Shown here in pieces: positions 1-4,813 of a DNA stretch of 5,369 nt. The stretch comes from Bacteriovoracaceae bacterium (GTDB lineage: Bacteria; Bdellovibrionota; Bacteriovoracia; Bacteriovoracales; Bacteriovoracaceae), in contig JAKLJM010000178.1 of the NCBI GenBank assembly GCA_023151145.1, forward strand, positions 1 to 5,369, in the 5' to 3' direction. Each line of letters opens with the position of its first letter. The stretch's first letter is position 1. A model generated the notes under the pieces. That model saw only the letters and a program-made list of their open reading frames with translations, was not told the DNA's origin and made no database searches. Made by a program: the position numbers and the translations under genes.

Positions 1-1
1 T

Positions 2-148
2 GCACTGGTAGAAAATCAAATTTCAAAACCACCCGAAGACTGTTCGGTTTATAGTGATGAGAGATTAATTGTCCTTCGTAGTAGCGAGGATTATGTTTCC
101 AAAAAACGATTTTGGTTGAATCTTGAATCGCAAGAGCTAATTTGTTAA
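2..148 (+). CDS. C-terminal fragment of an unrecognised protein (partial, runs off the left edge)
   Basis: An open frame enters from the left edge and reads 48 codons to a TAA at 146-148; the other two plus-strand frames hit stops almost at once (by about base 10 and base 54). The visible peptide is mixed and protein-like, with acidic and basic patches (SDERLIVLRSSEDYVSKKRF) and the C-terminus LNLESQELIC. No family is recognisable from this piece. A stem-loop followed by five T residues at 188-220 gives it a plausible transcription end, which supports a real gene. It is convergent with mreB. The start and most of the protein lie outside the window, so function cannot be stated. Confidence 0.55.
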   Translation, partial: ALVENQISKPPEDCSVYSDERLIVLRSSEDYVSKKRFWLNLESQELIC

Positions 149-159
149 TTAACTCTTGC
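130..159 (+). other. Stem-loop spanning the stop codon of the left-edge gene
   Basis: The arms GCAAGAG (130-136) and CTCTTGC (153-159) pair perfectly. After one C-A mismatch (137/152) a second stem TAATT/AATTA (138-142/147-151) closes a TGTT loop. That gives 12 pairs with one mismatch, and the TAA stop (146-148) sits in the loop and inner arm. It is followed by A-rich then modestly T-rich sequence (AAATTAAGTTTT), so it could be a weak terminator or a 3'-end stabiliser. The pairing is seen directly; the role is inferred. Confidence 0.4.
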
Positions 160-187
160 AAATTAAGTTTTAGAAAATTGTATTTAT

Positions 188-220
188 GAGGTGAGCTTTC
201 CACCATGAAAGCCTCTTTTT
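188..220 (+). terminator. Rho-independent terminator of the left-edge gene
   Basis: GCTTTC (195-200) and GAAAGC (207-212) form a 6-bp stem around a CACCAT loop. An outer GAG/CTC pairing (188-190/213-215) is possible across a GTGA bulge. The right arm runs directly into five T residues (216-220), the classic intrinsic-terminator layout for plus-strand transcription. It lies 40 nt after the stop at 148. Read on the minus strand the stem lacks a T tract, so it should act mainly on the plus strand. Confidence 0.55.
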
Positions 221-223
221 AAT

Positions 224-245
224 ATAAGAAAATCCGTTTTCTTAT
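224..245 (-). terminator. AT-rich hairpin at the end of mreB, possible terminator
   Basis: ATAAGAAAA (224-232) and TTTTCTTAT (237-245) form a perfect 9-bp inverted repeat with a TCCG loop on the plus strand. It begins on the last base of the mreB stop codon. Read on the minus strand the 3' arm is itself T-rich (TTTTCTTAT then ATT), but no long separate T run follows, so it is a weak intrinsic terminator at best. It may instead protect the mRNA end. Confidence 0.4.
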
Positions 246-1279
246 TAGTTAATCGTTACTTGTCTTAATAACTCTAAAGACTCAAGAGCTTTACCACATC
301 CACGAACAACACATGTAAGTGGATCTTCAGCGATAGAAACAGGTAATCCTGTTTTTTCCTTAATTAAAACATCAAGGTTTGCTAAAAGTGCACCACCACC
401 TGCTAAGATGATTCCGTTATCAACGATATCTGCAGCAAGTTCTGGCGGAGTCTTTTCCAAAGAAATCTTGATAGCTTCAACAACTTCTGAAACAGGATCA
501 GCAAGAGCATCACGAATTTCATCAGAAGTTACTTCAATAATCTTAGGCGCTCCTGCAATAAGGTCACGTCCTTTTACTTCGTAAGTTTTTACTTCATCTT
601 CAAATGGATAAGCATTACCAATAGCAATTTTAATTGCTTCAGCAGTTCTTTCTCCAATTAAAAGTGAATATTTTTTCTTAATATATGAAGCAATCGCTTC
701 ATCAAATTTATCACCGGCAACTCGAACTGACTTAGAGTAAACGATTCCTCCTAGAGAAATAACCGCTACCTCAGTCGTACCTCCACCGATATCTACAATC
801 ATATTTCCTGATGGTTCAGTGATGGGAAGACCAGCTCCAATCGCTGCTGCCATTGGCTCTTCAATTAAGTAAACTTCACGAGCACCAGCTTGTTCAGCTG
901 ATTCTTTTACTGCGCGTTTTTCTACTTGAGTGATTCCAAATGGGATACAGATAACAATTCTAGGCTTAATCAGTTTTGAGCCCGAAAGTGATTTATTAAT
1001 GAAGTATTTAATCATTTCTTGAGTAACATCAAAGTCTGCAATAACTCCGTCTTTTACTGGACGAATGGCTTTGATCGAACCAGGAGTTCTCCCAAGCATG
1101 TCCTTTGCTTCTTTACCGACAGCCAATACTCGTTTGCCACCTTTTGAGCCAACGTGTACTGCAACCACTGAAGGTTCATTGACGATAATCCCTCTGTCAC
1201 GAGCGTAAACTAAGCAGTTTGCCGTTCCAAGGTCAATTGCTAAATCATTTGAAAACCAATCTAAAACTGTTTTAAACAT
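245..1279 (-). CDS. mreB: Rod shape-determining protein MreB (bacterial actin)
   Basis: MreB polymerises with ATP into membrane-bound filaments under the inner membrane and positions the elongasome that builds the side wall. The 344-residue length is typical of the family. The actin-fold motifs are in order: phosphate-1 DLGTAN (residues 16-21), connect-1 region GVIADFDVT (78-86), IPFGITQVEKRAV (112-124), EEPMAAAIGAGLP (140-152), phosphate-2 DIGGGTTEVAVIS (163-175) and adenosine motif LAGGGALL (292-299). The N-terminus MFKTVLDWFSND looks like the short amphipathic membrane anchor seen in Gram-negative MreB. The ATG at 1279 is preceded by AAGGA (1291-1295), 11 nt away. The amn gene lies 27 nt upstream on the same strand, so the two are probably co-transcribed. 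Unusually, mreC and mreD do not follow; a convergent gene does. Whether the genome holds a second mreB copy cannot be seen from here. Confidence 0.97.
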   Translation of the reverse strand: MFKTVLDWFSNDLAIDLGTANCLVYARDRGIIVNEPSVVAVHVGSKGGKRVLAVGKEAKDMLGRTPGSIKAIRPVKDGVIADFDVTQEMIKYFINKSLSGSKLIKPRIVICIPFGITQVEKRAVKESAEQAGAREVYLIEEPMAAAIGAGLPITEPSGNMIVDIGGGTTEVAVISLGGIVYSKSVRVAGDKFDEAIASYIKKKYSLLIGERTAEAIKIAIGNAYPFEDEVKTYEVKGRDLIAGAPKIIEVTSDEIRDALADPVSEVVEAIKISLEKTPPELAADIVDNGIILAGGGALLANLDVLIKEKTGLPVSIAEDPLTCVVRGCGKALESLELLRQVTIN

Positions 1280-1306
1280 ATTGTTAAATTTCCTTATACT
1301 AATTGA

Positions 1307-2254
1307 TTACCATTGATAATGACGGATGGTCTCGCCTCTCTCTGCAATATCGGCCATAGCTTCAATACCAAGTTCAATATGAACATCAGTAAATTTTCTA
1401 AAGACCGCTTTTGCCGACTTTTTCGTCTTGATTCCACCCTCTTTTAAAGGACAGTCAGAGATGAGAAGAAGAGCTCCAATATTTACTTTACTAACAAAAC
1501 AAGAAACAAAAAGGGCTGCAGTTTCCATTTCCACTGCAAGAACTCTCTCCTCAAGGAGATTCAGTTTAAATTGATCATCAAATTCCCAGAAACGGTAATC
1601 AGTAGAATGAATTGTTCCAGTTCTATAATCATGTCCATTTTCAACTAAAATTTGTGAAACGAATTTTTGAATTTTAAATGTTGGAAGTGCTGGCACTTGT
1701 GTTGGCAAGAAGTGTCCGGTTACACCTTCCGCACGAATCGAAGCAATTGGAAGAACAAAGTCACCAACTTCAAGAGATGGATGAACAGCTCCTGCTAATC
1801 CTAAAAATAAAACCGCCTTAGGTTCTACAACCGCAAGCAATTCTCCAATAAGTGCTGCCATAGCTGCACCAACACCAAACTCAATGATTGTCACTTTTGC
1901 TTTCTTTGACGAAGAAGCTTTGAAAGCTGAACCTTGAGTGTAGTTAGCATCAGGAAGAATGGCATTGAATCTTTCAACATAGTAGTGAAAGTTCGTTAAG
2001 ATAATTTGTTTTTGAAAATCTTCAATTGAATGCCCAGTGTAACGTTCAAGCATGTCGATAGCGATTTTCTTTTTATCTTCGTTACCATGAATGCGACGTT
2101 GTCTGAGACGCTGTTTAATATCATCAATTTCTTTTAAAACTTGGCGCTTAATTTTAATCGTGTTTGAACGAGACGACTTAGATGTCGATCTTGCTGATTG
2201 AGATCTTGTGCGCTTCGCAGCAGGTTTCTTGGTCGCGCTCTTCTTGGCACCCAT
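1307..2254 (-). CDS. amn: AMP nucleosidase, short form, with a basic N-terminal tail
   Basis: AMP nucleosidase hydrolyses AMP to adenine and ribose 5-phosphate in the cytoplasm, feeding purine salvage and lowering AMP. From the ATG at 2254 the protein is 315 residues. Residues about 64-315 match the short, single-domain enzymes known from Bacteroidetes: RYTG (71-74), ILTNFHYYVE (85-94), a glycine strand EFGVGAAMAA (125-134), PKAVLFLGLAG (145-155), and the nucleoside-phosphorylase signature VEMETAALF (241-249) with SDCP (266-269), whose Asp probably contacts the purine. The C-terminus IRHYQW is like the family. Ahead of it, residues 1-38 carry 13 Lys/Arg, 12 Ser/Thr and no acidic residue (KKSATKKPAAKR), then a charged helix to about 64; the usual enzyme is about 260 residues without this. 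In-frame ATGs also lie at 2266 and 2305, and none has a convincing ribosome binding site. I prefer 2254 because the upstream codons encode a hydrophobic stretch unlike the tail. It is probably the first gene of an operon with mreB. Confidence 0.9.
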   Translation of the reverse strand: MGAKKSATKKPAAKRTRSQSARSTSKSSRSNTIKIKRQVLKEIDDIKQRLRQRRIHGNEDKKKIAIDMLERYTGHSIEDFQKQIILTNFHYYVERFNAILPDANYTQGSAFKASSSKKAKVTIIEFGVGAAMAALIGELLAVVEPKAVLFLGLAGAVHPSLEVGDFVLPIASIRAEGVTGHFLPTQVPALPTFKIQKFVSQILVENGHDYRTGTIHSTDYRFWEFDDQFKLNLLEERVLAVEMETAALFVSCFVSKVNIGALLLISDCPLKEGGIKTKKSAKAVFRKFTDVHIELGIEAMADIAERGETIRHYQW

Positions 2255-2341
2255 AGTCAAATCCATTGAAAATAATATTAAAATACTCACCTTAAAATCT
2301 ATCATTTCACTTTACGGGATACAACAATTAAATATCAGATT

Positions 2342-2373
2342 TTTCATCGGAAACCGAAAAAAGATTTCATCGG
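2342..2373. repeat. Short direct repeat TTTCATCGG in the amn / small-gene intergenic region
   Basis: TTTCATCGG occurs at 2342-2350 and again at 2365-2373, 23 bp apart, about two helical turns. Both copies are preceded by a similar AGATTT-like stretch. It lies between the starts of amn and the divergent small gene, upstream of the small gene's promoter. A regulator site is possible, but a chance match of this length is not excluded. Confidence 0.25.
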
Positions 2374-2411
2374 TAGCCTCGAATGAAATGAAACTATGCT
2401 CATTGTTAAAA

Positions 2412-2440
2412 TTGACAGAAAAACAGCTATTCACTAAACT
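2412..2440 (+). promoter_or_regulatory. Sigma-70-type promoter of the small basic-protein gene
   Basis: A perfect -35 box TTGACA (2412-2417) is followed, after a 17-bp spacer, by TAAACT (2435-2440), which matches four of six positions of the -10 consensus. Transcription would begin near 2447, giving a leader of about 37 nt before the ATG at 2484. Position, spacing and direction fit the small downstream gene, which has its own terminator. This would be a short single-gene transcript of about 180 nt. Confidence 0.6.
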
Positions 2441-2483
2441 GGCATTCGCACTTTAATTCAAAGCGAAAAAGGATGGAAATTGT

Positions 2484-2588
2484 ATGGGTATGGGTCGTAA
2501 GAGCATCGCTCTAAAAATGAACAGAAAAAAAGCACAAGCTAAGAAAAAACTAAGAATTAAAAAGAAAATCGCTGCTGCTAAAAAATAG
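2484..2588 (+). CDS. Very small, highly basic protein (34 residues), possibly ribosome- or nucleic-acid-associated
   Basis: The frame runs from ATG 2484 to TAG 2586-2588. AAGGA (2469-2473) lies 10 nt before the ATG, a good ribosome binding site; a second in-frame ATG at 2490 would be 16 nt away and is less likely. The protein begins MGMGRKSIALKMNRKKAQ and ends KKKIAAAKK. Twelve Lys and three Arg make 15 of 34 residues basic, with no acidic residue, no Cys and no aromatic residue, and Ala/Leu/Ile spacing fits one amphipathic helix. A near-consensus promoter (2412-2440) and a strong terminator (2605-2626) flank it, so it looks like a well-expressed single-gene unit. I do not recognise the family. 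The size and charge recall tiny ribosomal proteins such as bTHX, or bS22 of the mS38/AURKAIP1 type, but I see no specific signature, so that is only a hypothesis. A DNA-binding or RNA-binding peptide is equally possible. Confidence 0.72.
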   Translation: MGMGRKSIALKMNRKKAQAKKKLRIKKKIAAAKK

Positions 2589-2604
2589 TCGCAGAAATAA
2601 AATA

Positions 2605-2626
2605 GGGGCCAAAAGGCCCCTTTTTT
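2605..2626. terminator. Strong bidirectional intrinsic terminator between convergent genes
   Basis: GGGGCC (2605-2610), an AAAA loop and GGCCCC (2615-2620) form a perfect GC stem followed by six T residues (2621-2626), terminating the small plus-strand gene 16 nt after its stop. On the minus strand the same stem is followed by TATTTTATTT, so it can also end the long minus-strand gene, whose stop codon (2625-2627) overlaps the T tract. This is the clearest terminator in the window. Confidence 0.93.
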
Positions 2627-4613
2627 AATTCGCTAGCTCTATCCCTTCACGTTTTAAACGATAGGTGGTCATTTGTTTAATCCACACATCTTCGGTTAAA
2701 ACCCACGATCCGCTCTCGCCCTTAAGCATTTTTACTTGCAGCATCGCTTTATCGAGATCTTCTCTTGTTCCAATGGTTCCTTGTGATTCAACGATGGCGG
2801 TAGCTAGTTGTAGAGCATCGTGACCAAGCATCTCGACTAACTTTGGCTGTTTTTTGTATTTACTTAAAAAAGCTTGAGTAAATTTTGATTCGTCAGCAGT
2901 TAGTGGCTCATCCACAAAAAACACATTTCCAAATCTATAACCTTCGTTAGTCATAATTTCTGAACGCCAACTTGGAACCCCGACAAAATTTGTATTAAAG
3001 GCATCAAAAAAGTTAAAGTTCGGCAATAATTGCAATACATCTCTTGGAAGTGCTGGAACAAACAACCAATCAAAATCCATTTGCGGTTGTAAATTTTGTA
3101 ATCGTTTGATGTTTTTATTTTTCTCTAAATAAGAAATGTCATTCACTAAAGACATCTCTTCTTCTCGCTCTTTAGGATATTTAATTCCGAGAAGATTCAT
3201 AATTGGGTCTTTAAAATCAACAGCATTTCTATCAAATGACAGAATAGATGTTACTGGATATTCTAGCTGTTTTGATTTTCTCCAAAACTCATTTGCATAT
3301 GCTTCACCCAGATCACTTTTTGGATAAAGAATGGCTCCAGCTCTCCCTAATTTTGTGGCTAAGTTTGAATTAAAAATATGATGTACTTGAGATTCAATTG
3401 AACCTGGAATTTCAATCAATAAATGATTTTTTTCTTCTTTAGGAAGATATACTTGTGACAATGAAATAAAGGGAACTCCATATTTTTTTGCTTCAAGATA
3501 TTCTTTGGTCGCCGATTGTGGATTTAATCCCCCAATGATGATCGCAGCTTTTCCGGTTTCGATAAGTTCTTTAACCGAGAATGCACCAGAAGCCGCTCCT
3601 GATTGGGAGTCTTTAATATCTAATTTGTATTTTAATTGTTGATTGCTTTCTGCATTTCGATTTAATTCATCTAACATGACATCAATCCCAGATAAAGCGC
3701 GCTCACCCAACTGTGCGCGATCCCCGGAAAGTGGCAATACAACTCCAATAACTCGAGGATCAATTTTTTCATCTTTGTTTTGCACTCGTGCTTTTATTGG
3801 TTGCAATTGATCCATGATTTCTTGATAACCAGCAAAATGTTCAATGACCCAAGTGAAGATATCGCGATACTCTTCTTCGTTACCTGAATTGTATGATCGC
3901 TCTGTTTCCTTTAATCCTAAATAGGCAACAGCTAAACTTTTTTCGTTCTCAAAATCTTCTAACATTCTAATTCTTTCAGTTCTCGTTAGTTTACTAAAAC
4001 TTTCTTCTGCTGAGATAAATTTCGGATCTGCACGTAATTCTGCAATGGTTTTTTTATCAGCAAGGCCTCTTAAAAGAGAGGAAACACTCACTTCTTTTTT
4101 CCCTAAGTGCTGAGCCAATAAGGCGTGAAGTTGGTGATATTTTTTTGCTTCATTTTCAGGAAGAAGTTTAAAATCACACGTAGATAAAACGGCATACGCT
4201 TTTTCATTTTGATTTAATTTAAAATAGGCACTTCCTAAATTTAACGTTACTTGGGCAATTAAATTTGGATCGTCATGACCTAATCCTAGTGCTGTATCAA
4301 AAACTTTTATCGCTTCTTCAAAATTCTTTTTACCAAAATATATAACACCTAGAAGATTTTTTTTCGTAGCAATCTCTACTGGTTTTAAATTTGTATCTGG
4401 ATAAGCTAATAGACCCGCTCTCGCTTGATCTAATTTACCTTGACGAAACTGCTCTTTGATTGGAGTCATTTTTAATTTGAACTCTTCAGAATAAAATTTG
4501 TTAGAATCAATCACTTCTCTTTCTTTTTTATCTTGAGCAATGACTCTTACTCCCGAGCAAGAAACAGAGATCAATAACGAGCCAGCAACAACTGTTGCAA
4601 GTAATACTTTCAT
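2625..4613 (-). CDS. LpoA-like lipoprotein: TPR-like region plus type-1 periplasmic-binding domain (putative penicillin-binding protein activator)
   Basis: The 662-residue protein begins with a signal peptide (MKVLLATVVAGSLLISVS, then Cys19). The lipobox S-V-S-C is imperfect at -3 but acceptable, and Ser at +2 suggests the outer membrane. Residues about 45-185 contain TPR-like helical pairs, for example NLLGVIYFGKKNFEEAIKVF (86-105) and NLGSAYFKLNQNEKAYAVL (125-143), with more helices to about 275. Residues about 286-660 are a type-1 periplasmic-binding fold: VIGVVLPLSG (288-297), AIIIGGLNPQSA (357-368), GVPFISLS (379-386), GAILYPKSDLGEAYANEFW (426-444), and FDWLFVPALPRDVLQLLPNF (514-533) leading to FVGVPSW (543-549). 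TPR plus this fold on a lipid anchor is the layout of LpoA, which reaches through the peptidoglycan to stimulate PBP1A; no ABC-transporter permease genes are visible. The LpoA role is inference; a ligand-sensing lipoprotein is the alternative. AAAGGA (4621-4626) sits 7 nt before the ATG. A TAAAAT -10-like box (4648-4653, minus strand) lacks a good -35. Confidence 0.85.
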   Translation of the reverse strand: MKVLLATVVAGSLLISVSCSGVRVIAQDKKEREVIDSNKFYSEEFKLKMTPIKEQFRQGKLDQARAGLLAYPDTNLKPVEIATKKNLLGVIYFGKKNFEEAIKVFDTALGLGHDDPNLIAQVTLNLGSAYFKLNQNEKAYAVLSTCDFKLLPENEAKKYHQLHALLAQHLGKKEVSVSSLLRGLADKKTIAELRADPKFISAEESFSKLTRTERIRMLEDFENEKSLAVAYLGLKETERSYNSGNEEEYRDIFTWVIEHFAGYQEIMDQLQPIKARVQNKDEKIDPRVIGVVLPLSGDRAQLGERALSGIDVMLDELNRNAESNQQLKYKLDIKDSQSGAASGAFSVKELIETGKAAIIIGGLNPQSATKEYLEAKKYGVPFISLSQVYLPKEEKNHLLIEIPGSIESQVHHIFNSNLATKLGRAGAILYPKSDLGEAYANEFWRKSKQLEYPVTSILSFDRNAVDFKDPIMNLLGIKYPKEREEEMSLVNDISYLEKNKNIKRLQNLQPQMDFDWLFVPALPRDVLQLLPNFNFFDAFNTNFVGVPSWRSEIMTNEGYRFGNVFFVDEPLTADESKFTQAFLSKYKKQPKLVEMLGHDALQLATAIVESQGTIGTREDLDKAMLQVKMLKGESGSWVLTEDVWIKQMTTYRLKREGIELAN

Positions 4614-4661
4614 AAAATCATCCTTTGACGATGCTAATTGCCCTCATATTTTACTAGATTT

Positions 4662-4716
4662 GACCCTTTATTCGAGCCTAAATAACGAAAAAAGCAAAAA
4701 TATAACCCGACCCTTT
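4662..4716. repeat. Direct repeat GACCCTTT in the divergent intergenic region
   Basis: GACCCTTT occurs at 4662-4669 and 4709-4716, 47 bp apart, in the 200-nt gap between the divergent LpoA-like gene and the secreted-protein gene. On the minus strand the copies read AAAGGGTC and flank possible -10-like sequences for the LpoA-like gene. Only two 8-bp copies are present, so a binding-site role is speculative. Confidence 0.2.
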
Positions 4717-4766
4717 GAATCAACTTAAGCTAGGCGCATGTAAAATTTACCAACTTTTCAGACTAA

Positions 4767-4795
4767 TTGAGCTTAAAGGTGTATGAAGTGCTCAA
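4767..4795. repeat. Inverted repeat TTGAGC-N17-GCTCAA ahead of the right-edge gene
   Basis: TTGAGC (4767-4772) and GCTCAA (4790-4795) are exact inverse complements with a 17-nt spacer, ending 7 nt before the ribosome binding site of the gene starting at 4814. A further pair of matches outside an A-A mismatch extends the symmetry slightly. It could be an operator, or a leader hairpin if transcription starts upstream. TTGAGC also resembles a -35 box, but no good -10 lies at the right distance. Confidence 0.3.
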
Positions 4796-4813
4796 ATATT
4801 TTAGGAGTTTTCA

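Noticed and set aside
2208..2456. Plus-strand open frame of 82 codons overlapping the amn start and the intergenic region
   Set aside because: It lies antisense to the amn tail, covers the promoter of the small gene, has no ribosome binding site of note, and reads as mixed low-quality sequence; it is a shadow of other features.
2473..2514. Tiny frame starting at an ATG within the ribosome binding site of the small gene (13 codons, MEIVWVWVVRASL)
   Set aside because: It starts inside the Shine-Dalgarno of the better frame, has none of its own, and is too short to support.
2484..2588. Naming the small basic protein as ribosomal protein bTHX or bS22
   Set aside because: Only charge and size agree; the residues I know from bTHX (aromatic and Gly-rich stretch) are absent, and the resemblance to bS22 is generic.
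3136..3327. Plus-strand open frame of 63 codons inside the LpoA-like gene
   Set aside because: It is fully antisense to a well-supported long coding region and has no recognisable product or expression signals.
2625..4613. Calling the long minus-strand gene an amino-acid ABC transporter binding protein
   Set aside because: The fold is shared, but the added N-terminal helical repeat region and the absence of visible permease or ATPase genes fit an LpoA-like protein better.
4540..4728. Plus-strand open frame of 62 codons over the start of the LpoA-like gene
   Set aside because: It is antisense to the signal peptide and ribosome binding site of the LpoA-like gene and shows no family features.
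4767..4797. TTGAGC (4767) as -35 with TCAAAT (4792) as -10 for the right-edge gene
   Set aside because: The spacer would be 19 bp, the -10 match is poor, and transcription would start at or beyond the ribosome binding site.
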